A stretch of DNA of 64,000 bases, from assembly GCF_044792555.1 (NCBI RefSeq), contig NZ_CP126238.1, positions 3,286,001-3,350,000 of the forward strand. Reading direction: 5' to 3'. This DNA is from Alicycliphilus denitrificans_A. GTDB taxonomy: Bacteria; Pseudomonadota; Gammaproteobacteria; Burkholderiales; Burkholderiaceae_C. The notes beneath the pieces were generated by a model, which had not been told where the DNA came from, did not search any database, and saw only the letters and a program-made list of their open reading frames with translations. Shown one piece after another: positions 1 to 7,819 of the stretch; the stretch's first letter is position 1; each line of letters starts with the position of its first letter. The position numbers and the translations under genes were made by a program.

Positions 1-543
1 CACTTCAAGGCGATTGCCGAGGCCACGGGCGACCTGCCCATGGTGCTCTACAACGTGCCCGGCCGATCGGTGGCCGACATGCTGCACGAGACCGTGCTGC
101 GCTTGACACAGGTGCCCGGCATCGTCGGCATCAAGGAGGCGACGGGCAACATCGAGCGCGCGCAATGGCTGATCCGCGACGTGCCCAAAAGCTTTGCCGT
201 GTACTCGGGCGACGACCCCACGGCCGTGGCCCTGATGCTGTGCGGCGGCCAGGGCAATATCAGCGTCACGGCCAACATCGCCCCGCGCCTGATGCACGAG
301 CTGTGCGTGGCGGCCATTGCCGGCGACACGCGCCGCGCCATGGAGATACAGCTGCGTCTGCTGCCGGTGCACAAGCAGTTGTTCGTCGAGGCCAACCCCA
401 TCCCCGTTAAATGGGCCATGCAGCGCATGGGCCTGTGCGGCGGCGCCATCCGTCTACCGATGACGCCCCTTTCCCAGGGCAACGAGGCCGTGGTCGAAAC
501 CGCCCTGCGCGCCGCTGGGTTGCTGGCGGCCAACAACGCCTGA
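1..543 (+). CDS. dapA: 4-hydroxy-tetrahydrodipicolinate synthase, 3' part
   Basis: The start lies left of the window; the last 180 residues are present. The enzyme condenses pyruvate with aspartate semialdehyde, the first committed step to diaminopimelate and lysine, in the cytosol. The frame is open from base 1 and shows LYNVPGR, with the catalytic Tyr at codon 17 of the fragment, and GIKEATGNI, whose Lys at codon 45 forms the Schiff base with pyruvate. The family is usually about 290 residues, so roughly the N-terminal 110 are missing only because of the window edge. bamC follows 62 bases downstream, the same dapA-bamC order as in E. coli, and the two are probably co-transcribed. Confidence 0.96.
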   Translation, partial: HFKAIAEATGDLPMVLYNVPGRSVADMLHETVLRLTQVPGIVGIKEATGNIERAQWLIRDVPKSFAVYSGDDPTAVALMLCGGQGNISVTANIAPRLMHELCVAAIAGDTRRAMEIQLRLLPVHKQLFVEANPIPVKWAMQRMGLCGGAIRLPMTPLSQGNEAVVETALRAAGLLAANNA

Positions 544-605
544 AGCCACCACCTCACCGGGCGCGCCCACACGCCCGGTTCGTCTTGGATCCGAAGGATT
601 TTCGC

Positions 606-1694
606 GTGAACGCTACCACCCGCCTGGGCCTGCTAGGCCTTGCCGTGACCTTGTCCGCCTGCTCCGTACTGGAGAACGACAAGATCGACTACAAAAGCGC
701 CACCAAGGGTGCGACGCTAGAGGTCCCCCCAGACCTCAACCAGCTCTCTCGCGAGACGCGCTACACCGTGCCTGGCGGCGCAGTGTCGGCCGCCGCCTTC
801 GAGGCCGGGCAGGCGCAGCAGCCGCGCGGCGCAGCCAGTGCCGCGCCCCAGACCATAGGCGACGTACGCATCGAGCGCGACGGCAACCAGCGCTGGCTGA
901 TCGTGAACCGCCCCGTTGACCAACTGTGGGATCCGGTGCGTGACTTCTGGCTGGAAAACGGCTTTGTCTACACCCTGGAGCAACCCAAGCTCGGCATCCT
1001 GGAAACCGACTGGGCCGAAAACCGCGCCAAGCTGCCCCAGGACATCATTCGCTCCACCATCGGCAAGGTGTTTGACTCGCTCTACTCCACGGGCGAGCGT
1101 GACAAGTTTCGCACCCGCCTGGAGCGCACGGCCAGCGGCGCCACCGAGATCTTCATCACCCATCGCGGCATGCAGGAGGTCTACACCTCGGCCCAGAAGG
1201 ACAGCACGGTGTGGCAACCGCGCCCGGCCGATGCGGAACTGGAGACCGAATTCCTGCGCCGCCTGATGGTCAAGCTGGGCGTGAGCGAGGAGCAGTCCAA
1301 GGCCGCCGCGACCACCCCTGTGCCGACCACGCCCGGCGCACGCATGGCCACGCTGAACGACGTGCCCGTGGTGCAACTCGGCGAGGGCTTCGACCGCGCC
1401 TGGCGCCGCGTGGGCGTGTCGCTCGATCGCACGGGCTTCACGGTGGAAGACCGCGACCGCAGCCAGGGTGTGTATTTCGTGCGTTATGTGGCGCCAGGCG
1501 ACAAGAAGGAGAAGGGGTTCTTCAGCAAGCTGTTCTCAAGCTCGCCCGACGCCGCCGCCCCGCTCAAGTACCGCATCGTGGTGCGCAGCGAGGGCAACCA
1601 GAGCACGATCTCGGTACTGAACGCAGCCGGCGCACCCGAGACCTCGGCCAACGCCCAGCGCATCATCCGCGTGCTCGCCGACGACCTCAAGTAA
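606..1694 (+). CDS. bamC: outer membrane protein assembly factor BamC (lipoprotein)
   Basis: A 362-residue lipoprotein of the BamC/NlpB family, an accessory part of the BAM complex that inserts beta-barrel proteins into the outer membrane. The chosen start is GTG at 606, because it gives a short lipoprotein signal (GLLGLAVTLSAC, lipobox LSAC) directly at the N-terminus; the open frame runs further upstream but only through the dapA 3' end. After the Cys comes an unstructured segment with the BamC-typical stretch on DYKSA and EVPPDLNQL, then two helix-grip domains separated by a linker near residue 225. The length fits the family (E. coli about 344). A bidirectional terminator lies 77 bases downstream and closes the dapA-bamC unit. 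Confidence 0.93.
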   Translation: MNATTRLGLLGLAVTLSACSVLENDKIDYKSATKGATLEVPPDLNQLSRETRYTVPGGAVSAAAFEAGQAQQPRGAASAAPQTIGDVRIERDGNQRWLIVNRPVDQLWDPVRDFWLENGFVYTLEQPKLGILETDWAENRAKLPQDIIRSTIGKVFDSLYSTGERDKFRTRLERTASGATEIFITHRGMQEVYTSAQKDSTVWQPRPADAELETEFLRRLMVKLGVSEEQSKAAATTPVPTTPGARMATLNDVPVVQLGEGFDRAWRRVGVSLDRTGFTVEDRDRSQGVYFVRYVAPGDKKEKGFFSKLFSSSPDAAAPLKYRIVVRSEGNQSTISVLNAAGAPETSANAQRIIRVLADDLK

Positions 1695-1770
1695 GCCCGG
1701 CACGGCCCGCCCCTGCACGGGGCACCGGTGCGGTGACGCGCATGAGGCCAAGAGCGGCCTACGCAGCAAC

Positions 1771-1803
1771 AAAAAACCCCGGCCTGAACGACCGGGGTTT
1801 TTT
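1771..1803. terminator. strong bidirectional rho-independent terminator
   Basis: A perfect 12-bp stem (AAAAAACCCCGG / CCGGGGTTTTTT) encloses a 9-base loop. The right arm ends in six T, and the left arm begins with six A, so it can stop transcripts from both sides. It separates dapA-bamC (rightward) from the small lipoprotein gene read leftwards. Confidence 0.92.
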
Positions 1804-1843
1804 GTTGGCGTGTGCCGGGCCCGATAGCCCGGCGAGCCCGTGC

Positions 1844-2086
1844 TTACTTGGCTTCGGAAGCAGCGCTGGTGGCAGCGCCAGCGGCCGCATCGGCAGCTGC
1901 CTTGGCTGCGTCGGTGGCGGCAGCGGCAGGAGCCTCCGCGGAGGCAGGAGCTTCTGCGGGAGCGGCTGCAGGCGCTGGTGCCTCTACGGGAGCAGGTGCG
2001 GGCGCCGGTGCGGGCTCTTCCTTCTTGCCGCAGGCAGCAAGTGCGGCAGCAGCGATCAAGGCAGCCAGGACGACGGAGTTCTTCAT
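1844..2086 (-). CDS. small Ala/Pro-rich lipoprotein, function unknown
   Basis: An 80-residue protein with a clear lipoprotein signal: Lys at position 3, a hydrophobic Ala/Leu core and the lipobox LAAC with the lipidated Cys near residue 19. The mature part is almost entirely low complexity: GKKEEPAP, then alternating Pro-Ala and Ala-Glu, then an Ala-rich tail. It has no recognisable enzymatic domain. Such proteins may act as extended spacers between membrane and wall, but that is only a guess. A ribosome binding site (AGGAAA, 5 bases before ATG) supports the start. It is a single-gene unit ending at the shared bidirectional terminator; a perfect TATAAT lies about 125 bases upstream. Confidence 0.75.
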   Translation of the reverse strand: MKNSVVLAALIAAAALAACGKKEEPAPAPAPAPVEAPAPAAAPAEAPASAEAPAAAATDAAKAAADAAAGAATSAASEAK

Positions 2087-2212
2087 TTCAGTTTCCTATG
2101 GGAACAAGTGATAGTCATGAAAAGCCGCGGCATCCGCCTCTTGCAGCGGTAGACCCGGCGACGGCGCATTGCTTGATATAAAGCAAAAAACCAGACGGAA
2201 TACCAGCTGAAT

Positions 2213-2218
2213 ATTATA
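2213..2218 (-). promoter_or_regulatory. candidate -10 element (TATAAT) for the small lipoprotein
   Basis: On the minus strand the AT-rich stretch upstream of the lipoprotein gene contains a perfect TATAAT. No good -35 stands at 16-18 bases; a TTGACG is only 9 bases away. The implied 5' leader would be roughly 115 bases. The surrounding 2087-2287 is clearly AT-richer than its neighbours and holds no gene. Confidence 0.35.
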
Positions 2219-2287
2219 GAAAGTTTTCGTCAATAGTGGATAACACGAAGGAATCAATACCCTCGTTACAACACATGGTTTCGCCTG

Positions 2288-2800
2288 TCACAGGCCCAGA
2301 GTGGATGCTGGAAAGCCTGGGCTGCTTTTGCGCTCCAGCCACTCATTGATGGCTTCGCGCAGCAGGATGCACCGCTCGGGCTCGACGCCCGTCACCCCAT
2401 TGCAGCGCAGCGGGTCGTGGCGCTGCAGCACCCAGTGCGGCGACCAAATGGCACTGGGCAGGTCCTGCGGGTCGGCCGCACCAGCGCGGCGGCAGACGAC
2501 GATGTGATCCCAGCGCACGCGCCATTGCACAAAGCGTGCATGCCTGCGCACCACCTCGGCATAGTCGGCTGCCAACATGGTCAGGCGCCGCCCGGTGCGC
2601 GCCCATTGCTGCAGCGACTCGGCCACCGCACGCTCGCCTAGGGGCCAGTCGTGGAAATTCGCGTCGCACAGGATCAGCTCGGACCAGCCCTCGCGCGCCG
2701 CACAGGCGAGCGCATCGCGCACCCGCTGCTGGAAGGCCTCGCGCCCCTCGAAACGGCCACCGGGCAGCTGGGGCACTGGGGCCATGGTGGTGTCGTTCAT
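2288..2800 (-). CDS. conserved hypothetical protein, coupled to roxA
   Basis: A 170-residue soluble protein with no signal peptide and no family I can name with confidence. The start ATG at 2800 (MNDTTMAPV) lies one base after the stop of roxA, so the two genes are translationally coupled; the open frame extends upstream only through roxA. Residues 20-60 (FQQRVRDALACAAREGW, then SELILCDANFHDWPLGERAV) suggest a helix followed by a beta strand and an acidic loop. The region around FVQWRVRWDHIVVCRR near residue 95 is basic and aromatic. It has three or four Cys without a metal-binding spacing. Its position suggests a role tied to RoxA or translation, which is inference from context only. Confidence 0.72.
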   Translation of the reverse strand: MNDTTMAPVPQLPGGRFEGREAFQQRVRDALACAAREGWSELILCDANFHDWPLGERAVAESLQQWARTGRRLTMLAADYAEVVRRHARFVQWRVRWDHIVVCRRAGAADPQDLPSAIWSPHWVLQRHDPLRCNGVTGVEPERCILLREAINEWLERKSSPGFPASTLGL

Positions 2801-2801
2801 T

Positions 2802-3926
2802 TCAAGCCGCAGGGCCGGCATGGGCCCAGCCGGCCTCGCACCATGACGACAGCAGCTCCAACGCCGCATCACTGGCATGCGCCAGCTCGCGCGCGTCCAG
2901 CCGGCGCTGGTCGGCCAGGCGCCGCATCAGCGTGGCATCGCGCCCCGCGGCGCGGTAGCTCTCGCCGTTAATGAAGACATGCTTGTCGTCATACATCATG
3001 CGCGTGCGCCGGTCGAGCGCCACGCTCTCCAGCATCACGCCCACCTGCGCGGGCTCGAACCAGACATTCGGCTTGGGTTCGGTCAGGGCCTCGCCCAGCG
3101 CGCATTCCAGCGCCTGCGGCTGCTCCAGCGCCAGCCGCACGGCCTTGCGCGCAAAGTCCTGCAGCGCGGCGGGAATGGCGCCCGGGCCGGCCACGGCAGC
3201 TTGCTTCGGGTCGCGGTAGATGGCACCCTCCTCGTCGGCCGCGGCCTCGGCCATGCGCTGCAGCACCTCGTGCGCCAGCTGCGCGCCGTTAGGCGAGCGA
3301 AAGCCTATGGAGTAGGTCATGCACTCGCCCTCGGCAATGCCGTCATGGGCCCAGCCGGGGGGCAGATAGAGCATGTCGCCAGGCTCCAGCACATGCTCCT
3401 CCTCGGGCTCGAAGGCCGCGAGGATTTTCAGCGGCAGGTCGGGGCGCAGCGTCTTGTCCTTTTGCCGGCCTATGCGCCAGCGCCGCCGCCCATGGGCCTG
3501 CAGCAGGAAGACATCGTAATTGTCGAAATGCGGCCCCACGCCGCCGCCATCGGTGGCGTAGCTGATCATCAGGTCATCGAGCCGCGCCTCAGGCACGAAG
3601 CGGAACTGCTGCAGGAGCGCGTGCACGGCCTCGTTGTGCAGGTCCACGCCCTGCACCAGCGCGGTCCAGCGCGGCGTGGCCAGGGAGGGCAGCGAGCGGC
3701 GCGCCAGCGGCCCGTGGCGCAGCACCCACTGGCCGGCCTTGTCCTGGATGAAGCGCGACTCCACGCCGTCCCGCCCGGCCAGGTCGAGCAGCTCGGCGCG
3801 GGAGAGGAGCGGCTTGAAGCCGGGAATGGCCTGCCGCACCAGCAGCGGCTTCTTGTGCCAATGGCGGCGCATGAACTGCGCCGGGCTCAGGCCCCCGAGC
3901 AGGGCCAGTGGTTGTTGTACGTCCAT
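2802..3926 (-). CDS. roxA: JmjC/cupin ribosomal protein oxygenase (RoxA/YcfD type, L16 arginine hydroxylase)
   Basis: A 374-residue 2-oxoglutarate/Fe(II)-dependent oxygenase of the YcfD/RoxA group, which hydroxylates an arginine of 50S protein L16. The JmjC fold carries the iron triad: HFD at residues 133-135 and the distal His of GWAHDG at 194. The N-terminal HWHKKPLLVRQA is typical of the family, and the C-terminal third is the winged-helix/dimerisation region. The length agrees with E. coli YcfD (about 373). The start ATG at 3926 lies 52 bases from the slyD start on the other strand, and a GACAATTGTC palindrome sits in that gap. The substrate is assigned by family, not shown by sequence. 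Confidence 0.9.
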   Translation of the reverse strand: MDVQQPLALLGGLSPAQFMRRHWHKKPLLVRQAIPGFKPLLSRAELLDLAGRDGVESRFIQDKAGQWVLRHGPLARRSLPSLATPRWTALVQGVDLHNEAVHALLQQFRFVPEARLDDLMISYATDGGGVGPHFDNYDVFLLQAHGRRRWRIGRQKDKTLRPDLPLKILAAFEPEEEHVLEPGDMLYLPPGWAHDGIAEGECMTYSIGFRSPNGAQLAHEVLQRMAEAAADEEGAIYRDPKQAAVAGPGAIPAALQDFARKAVRLALEQPQALECALGEALTEPKPNVWFEPAQVGVMLESVALDRRTRMMYDDKHVFINGESYRAAGRDATLMRRLADQRRLDARELAHASDAALELLSSWCEAGWAHAGPAA

Positions 3927-3966
3927 GGGATAGTTTCAGGCCGCGCGCGGCAGGGCAACGAACTGC

Positions 3967-3976
3967 GACAATTGTC
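3967..3976. promoter_or_regulatory. symmetric -10 element between roxA and slyD
   Basis: GACAATTGTC is a perfect 10-bp palindrome, so each strand reads GACAAT, a fair -10 hexamer. Rightwards, the slyD ATG starts 7 bases after the hexamer. Leftwards, the roxA ATG lies about 40 bases away. It looks like a shared core for divergent transcription. Confidence 0.5.
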
Positions 3977-3978
3977 CT

Positions 3979-4503
3979 ATGGAAATCACCGAACAATGTG
4001 TGGCTGCCCTGACCTGGGTCCTAAAGGACACGCTGGGCGAAGAGCTTGACGTACTCGACGATCCCGTGGAGTTCCTGGTCGGCGGCGACGATCTGCTCGC
4101 GCGCATCGAGGAGGCCCTGCAGGGCCATGGCGTGGGCGCCGAACTGGCGCTGCACCTGGAGCCCGAGGACGCCTTTGGCGACTACCAGGAGCAGCTGCTG
4201 TTCCTGGAGCCGCGCCAGCTGTTCCCGGCCGACCTCGAGGAAGGCATGACCTTCGACGGCTCGGCCCTGCCCGAGGGCGTCAACCCCGAGGCGCCGCGCG
4301 ATGCCCTCTACACCGTGGCGCAGATCTATCCCGAGCATGTGGTGCTCGACGGCAACCACCCGCTGGCGGGCATCGCCCTGCGCCTGCTGCTCAAGGTGCA
4401 TGGCGTGCGCGAGGCGACCGAGGAGGAAATCGGCCGCGGCACGGCCGGCACGGGGTTCTTCCGCATCCAGCCACAGGCGCCCGGCAACGACCTGCTGCAT
4501 TGA
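3979..4503 (+). CDS. slyD: FKBP-type peptidyl-prolyl isomerase, SlyD family
   Basis: A 174-residue peptidyl-prolyl cis-trans isomerase and chaperone of the SlyD family, cytosolic. The FKBP half-domains surround an inserted flap: PVEFLVGG near residue 28, LEPEDAFGDY near residue 55 (family motif AYGxY), and DGNHPLAG at 124-131, the most conserved SlyD motif. The His/Cys-rich metal-binding tail of E. coli SlyD is absent; the protein ends QAPGNDLLH, so a role in nickel delivery is not supported. The ATG at 3979 has no Shine-Dalgarno sequence and follows a -10-like GACAAT by 7 bases, so the mRNA may be leaderless. It runs opposite to roxA. Confidence 0.93.
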   Translation: MEITEQCVAALTWVLKDTLGEELDVLDDPVEFLVGGDDLLARIEEALQGHGVGAELALHLEPEDAFGDYQEQLLFLEPRQLFPADLEEGMTFDGSALPEGVNPEAPRDALYTVAQIYPEHVVLDGNHPLAGIALRLLLKVHGVREATEEEIGRGTAGTGFFRIQPQAPGNDLLH

Positions 4504-4534
4504 CCAACGGGGCCGCCAGCGGCCGCTTGCCGGC

Positions 4535-4981
4535 TCAATGCTTGCCGGTGGAGCCGTAGCCGCCCTCGCCGCGTGCGCTTGCGGGGAAGTCCGTCACCAC
4601 ATTGAACCGCGCCTGCACCACCGGCACGATGACCAGTTGCGCCAGCCGCTCCATGGGCTGCAGCGTGAAGGCCGTATCGCTGCGGTTCCAGGCGCTGACC
4701 ATGAGCTGGCCCTGGTAGTCGCTGTCGATCAACCCCACCAGGTTGCCCAGCACGATGCCATGCTTGTGCCCCAGGCCCGAGCGCGGCAGGATCATGGCCG
4801 CATAGCCCGGATCCTTCAGATAGATGGCGATGCCCGTGGGCACCAGCTGCCAGGCGTTGGGCGCCAGCTGCAGCGGCTCATCAATGCAGGCGCGCAGGTC
4901 CAGCCCGGCGCTGCCGGGCGTGGCGTAGGCAGGCAACTGATCCGCCATGCGCGGGTCGAGAATCTTGACGTCTATCTTCAT
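4535..4981 (-). CDS. dut: dUTP diphosphatase
   Basis: A 148-residue trimeric dUTPase that hydrolyses dUTP to dUMP and diphosphate, keeping uracil out of DNA and supplying dTMP synthesis. The five family motifs are visible: GSAGLDLRA (residues 23-31), PRSGLGHKHG (66-75), NLVGLIDSDYQG (80-91), with the catalytic Asp, MERLAQLVIVP, and the glycine-rich C-terminal arm GEGGYGSTGKH that closes over the substrate. The length is normal. It is the last gene of a leftward coaBC - membrane protein - dut unit; linkage of coaBC and dut is common in proteobacteria. It converges with slyD, 31 bases away. Confidence 0.97.
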   Translation of the reverse strand: MKIDVKILDPRMADQLPAYATPGSAGLDLRACIDEPLQLAPNAWQLVPTGIAIYLKDPGYAAMILPRSGLGHKHGIVLGNLVGLIDSDYQGQLMVSAWNRSDTAFTLQPMERLAQLVIVPVVQARFNVVTDFPASARGEGGYGSTGKH

Positions 4982-4999
4982 GAGAACAAGGGTTACAAA

Positions 5000-5395
5000 T
5001 CAACGGTCATTGGCGCCAGGGCCGCGCCTGGACTTCCACACGCCGTAGCCCACGCCGGCCACCACCACCGCCCCGATCGCCAGGGGCAGCAGCGCGGGCG
5101 CGAACCACATCAGCAGCGCAAACAGGATCCACAGCAGCAGTGGCCATCTGGCCAGCATGGCACGCGCCGCGGCCGGGCCTGCCGGGTGAGCCTGGCGTTG
5201 CCGGCTGGCCTTAGTACCGGTGGTTTTGGCAATGCTGGTCGCGGCAGTCACGGCGGCGCCTGCCTTGGCGAGAGCCCCGGCCGGCACGGCAGCGCGCTGC
5301 GGGCCACGGTCTTGCAGCAGGCGCTCCACATAGCGCGCATAGTCGCCATCGGGCGGCTCGCCATAGTCACCGAGATGGGGGTATGAGTCGCTCAT
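5000..5395 (-). CDS. small membrane protein, function unknown
   Basis: A 131-residue protein that I do not recognise. The N-terminal half is polar, with an early acidic/aromatic stretch (PHLGDYGEPPDGDYARYVERLL) that would be cytoplasmic; then an Ala-rich linker and, from about residue 82, two closely spaced hydrophobic segments (LLLWILFALLMWFAPALLPL and AIGAVVVAGVGYGVW). The tail is basic (KSRRGPGANDR). The start ATG overlaps the coaBC stop by four bases (ATGA), so it is translationally coupled between coaBC and dut. Confidence 0.75.
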   Translation of the reverse strand: MSDSYPHLGDYGEPPDGDYARYVERLLQDRGPQRAAVPAGALAKAGAAVTAATSIAKTTGTKASRQRQAHPAGPAAARAMLARWPLLLWILFALLMWFAPALLPLAIGAVVVAGVGYGVWKSRRGPGANDR

Positions 5396-6624
5396 GGCGT
5401 GGGCGCTGGCGCCTCACGCAGGCGCCGCGCGATCTCGGCCACCAGCTGTCGGCCCAGCTCGGCCTTGGACGCGCGCGCCAGCTCGCGGTGGCCTTGGGCG
5501 TCGACCAGCAGCAGCGCGTTGTCATCCTGCCCGAAGGTGGCCGGGCCGATGTTGCCCACCAGCAGCGGCACGCCCTTGCGCACGCGCTTGGCGCTGGCGT
5601 GATCAAGCAGGTTCTCGCTTTCGGCCGCAAAACCGACGCAGTACAGCTGGCCCGCGCGCGCGCGTTCGGACTGCGCCACCGTGGCCAGGATGTCGGGGTT
5701 CTCCACAAAGGCCAGTGCCGGCATCTCGCCCGAGCCATCCTTTTTGATCTTCTGCTCGGCGGCATTCGCCGGTCGCCAGTCAGCCACGGCCGCCGTAGCT
5801 ATAAAAATAGAAGCATTCTGCGCTTGACCCTCAACCGCTTGAAGCATATTTCGTGCAGAACGGACGTCGATGCGGCGCACGCCACGCGGCGTAGGCAGAT
5901 GCACCGGGCCGGCGACCAGCGTGACCTCGGCGCCGGCCTGGCGCGCCGCGCGGGCAACGGCAAAACCCATCTTGCCGGAGGATAGATTGGTGATGCCGCG
6001 CACCGGGTCTATGGCCTCAAAGGTGGGCCCGGCGGTGATCAGCACGCGCTGGCCGGCAAGCAGCTTGGGGGCAAAGAACGCCACCAACTCCTCATAGATT
6101 TCCTCGGCCTCCAGCATGCGGCCGTCGCCCGTCTCGCCGCAGGCCTGCTCGCCATGGCCCACGCCCAGCACCGTGGCGCCATCGCGTGCCACCTGGGCCA
6201 GGTTGCGCTGCGTGGCCGGGTGGGCCCACATCTCGCGGTTCATGGCCGGCGCGATCAGCAGCGGCACACGCTCCATCGGCCGAGCCAGGCACAGCAGGCT
6301 CAGGAGCTCGTCGGCGCGCCCCTGCACCAGGCGGGCGATGAAGTCCGCGCTGCACGGCGCAATGAGGATCGCATCCGCCTCGCGGCTCAGGTTGATGTGA
6401 GGCATGTTGTTGGCCTCGCGCGCGTCCCACTGTGAGCCGTAGACTGCCCGCCCCGACAATGCCTGCATGGTCACGGGCGTAATGAACTGCTCGGCCGCCT
6501 CGGTCATCACCACCTGTACGGTGGCGCCGGCCTTGGTGATCAGCCGCGCCAATTCGGCGCTTTTGTAGCAGGCGACGCCGCCGCTCAAACCCAAAACGAT
6601 ATGTTTGCCTGCGAGTTCCATCAT
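5392..6624 (-). CDS. coaBC: bifunctional phosphopantothenoylcysteine decarboxylase / phosphopantothenate-cysteine ligase
   Basis: A 410-residue fusion making two steps of coenzyme A synthesis: CoaB joins 4'-phosphopantothenate to cysteine using CTP, and CoaC decarboxylates the product with FMN. The N-terminal CoaC domain shows GLSGGVACYKSAE (12-24), the catalytic His in MPHINLS (His 76), APAMNREMW near 130 and ACGETGDGRM near 157. The CoaB domain follows with ITAGPTFEAIDPVR and NLSSGKMG. The start is MMELAGKH at 6624 because it matches the family; the frame is open upstream without homology. Residues about 261-276 (GQAQNASIFIATAA) are encoded by a copy of a dispersed repeat, so this stretch of CoaB may be longer or different than in relatives. 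Confidence 0.95.
   Translation of the reverse strand: MMELAGKHIVLGLSGGVACYKSAELARLITKAGATVQVVMTEAAEQFITPVTMQALSGRAVYGSQWDAREANNMPHINLSREADAILIAPCSADFIARLVQGRADELLSLLCLARPMERVPLLIAPAMNREMWAHPATQRNLAQVARDGATVLGVGHGEQACGETGDGRMLEAEEIYEELVAFFAPKLLAGQRVLITAGPTFEAIDPVRGITNLSSGKMGFAVARAARQAGAEVTLVAGPVHLPTPRGVRRIDVRSARNMLQAVEGQAQNASIFIATAAVADWRPANAAEQKIKKDGSGEMPALAFVENPDILATVAQSERARAGQLYCVGFAAESENLLDHASAKRVRKGVPLLVGNIGPATFGQDDNALLLVDAQGHRELARASKAELGRQLVAEIARRLREAPAPTP
5797..5838 (+). repeat. dispersed repeat copy inside coaBC
   Basis: GCTAT, seven bases, GAAGCA, then TGCGCTTGA with a near-complementary TCAACCGC after a 3-base loop. The spacing GCTAT-N7-GAAGC is the same as in the copies inside tsaE and the DUF455 gene. 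The copy is AT-richer than the surrounding gene and stays in frame with coaBC. Confidence 0.6.
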
Positions 6625-6761
6625 GGGTTGGCAATGTAGCAGACCGCTTTGTTGCGGGCCGGTGGCGCTCGGTATGTGGGGGGCCACCACGGCAGCACTG
6701 GCCTGCCCGGCCATCTGGGCATTGCGGCGGTGGCCGCGGCTACTTGCCAGGCCGAAAGCCG

Positions 6762-6986
6762 CTATTCGAGTAAATCCCGATGCATTTGCACGGCCGACAC
6801 CAGCAGACGGTGCGCCTGCTCTCCCTGGCCGGTATCCAGCAGCGACAGCAGTGCGCGCCGCATCTGCGGGGGCCAAAATTTCTTCAAGTGCAGGGCCAGT
6901 TCCCTCAAGGCCTCCTGTTGATCCGGAAAGCTCTCAAAAAAAATGGCGATCTGGTTGCCCATCCGAATCAGGTGGCTGTCTTGCAT
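6762..6986 (-). CDS. fdsD: formate dehydrogenase delta subunit
   Basis: A 74-residue protein of the FdsD family, the small last subunit gene of soluble NAD-dependent formate dehydrogenases, thought to help assembly or stability of the complex. The family signature is clear: HLIRMGNQIAIFFES, then an ALxLKKFWPPQMRR segment and a C-terminal helix ending HRDLLE. The chosen start is ATG at 6986 (MQDSHLIRM); ATG at 7001 (MGNGAM) is possible. Either way the start lies inside the 3' end of fdhD, so translation is coupled. It is the last gene of fdsG-fdsB-fdsA-fdhD-fdsD; 137 bases separate it from coaBC. Confidence 0.9.
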   Translation of the reverse strand: MQDSHLIRMGNQIAIFFESFPDQQEALRELALHLKKFWPPQMRRALLSLLDTGQGEQAHRLLVSAVQMHRDLLE

Positions 6987-7819
6987 GGCACCGTTTCCCA
7001 TATGAACCTCTGTGCATGGGTATAGACGTTGCAGTCCTGCCCGCGCACAAAACCGAGCAGGGTCAGGCCGCAAGCCTCGGCGACCTCGATCGCCAGACTG
7101 GTGACGCCCGATACCGCGGCCAGCAGGCCCACCCCCGCATGGGCGGTTTTTTGCACCATCTCATAGCTGGCGCGGCTGCTGATGGCGATGAAGCCGCCAT
7201 CGAGTGGCGCACCGGTGCGCGCCATGGCACCAATCAGCTTGTCCAGCGCGTTGTGTCGCCCGACGTCCTCGCGCACCAGGCAGATGTCTCCCGCAGGGGT
7301 ACACCAGGCGGCCGCATGGGTGGAGCCAGTCAGCGCCAGTAGCTCTTGTCGCTCGCGCATGGCCTCCATCGCCTGGCTGACGGCCCTGGCCGAAAAAAGC
7401 ACCTGCGACCGCACCGGCTCCGGCAGGCGCACGGCATGCGCCAGGCTTTCAGTGCCACACAGACCACAGCCTGTGCGCCCGGCCAAGACGCGCCGCATCT
7501 CCTTGAGGCGTGCAAAGCAGGCGCCGGCGATCTCCAGCTGCACGGTGCAGCACTGCTGCCCGACATCGATTTCCACGCCGTAGATCTGGCCTGCTTGCTG
7601 CACTATGCCCTCCGACAGGGCAAACCCATAGGCAAAGTCCTCCAGGTCCTCGGGCGTGGCCATCATCACGGCATGCGCCACGCCGTTGAACTCCAGGGCC
7701 ACCGGCAGCTCTCGCACCACCCAGTCCTGGCGTTGTACCGGCATGCCGGCCCTCAAGCCCTGCACGGCGACCGCCTTGCAGGACCGTGGCACGGGCTGCG
7801 CTGGGTTGGGAATGCTCAT
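6968..7819 (-). CDS. fdhD: formate dehydrogenase accessory sulfurtransferase FdhD (FdsC)
   Basis: A 283-residue FdhD-family protein, called FdsC in fds operons. It receives sulfur from a cysteine desulfurase and sulfurates the bis-MGD molybdenum cofactor before it enters the formate dehydrogenase. The family's Cys pair is present in GCGLCGTESLAHAV near residue 120, along with LEDFAYGFALSEGIV and the C-terminal SRASYEMVQK and VGLLAAVSGVTSLAIEVAE stretches. The start ATG at 7819 overlaps the fdsA stop by four bases. The gene order G-B-A-C-D matches the fds operon of Cupriavidus necator, so this accessory gene most likely serves FdsA specifically. Confidence 0.93.
   Translation of the reverse strand: MSIPNPAQPVPRSCKAVAVQGLRAGMPVQRQDWVVRELPVALEFNGVAHAVMMATPEDLEDFAYGFALSEGIVQQAGQIYGVEIDVGQQCCTVQLEIAGACFARLKEMRRVLAGRTGCGLCGTESLAHAVRLPEPVRSQVLFSARAVSQAMEAMRERQELLALTGSTHAAAWCTPAGDICLVREDVGRHNALDKLIGAMARTGAPLDGGFIAISSRASYEMVQKTAHAGVGLLAAVSGVTSLAIEVAEACGLTLLGFVRGQDCNVYTHAQRFIWETVPCKTAT

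Noticed and set aside
1844..2086. histone-like or antifreeze-type function for the Ala/Pro-rich lipoprotein
   Set aside because: The composition bias alone gives no support; the lipobox shows only that it is a lipoprotein.
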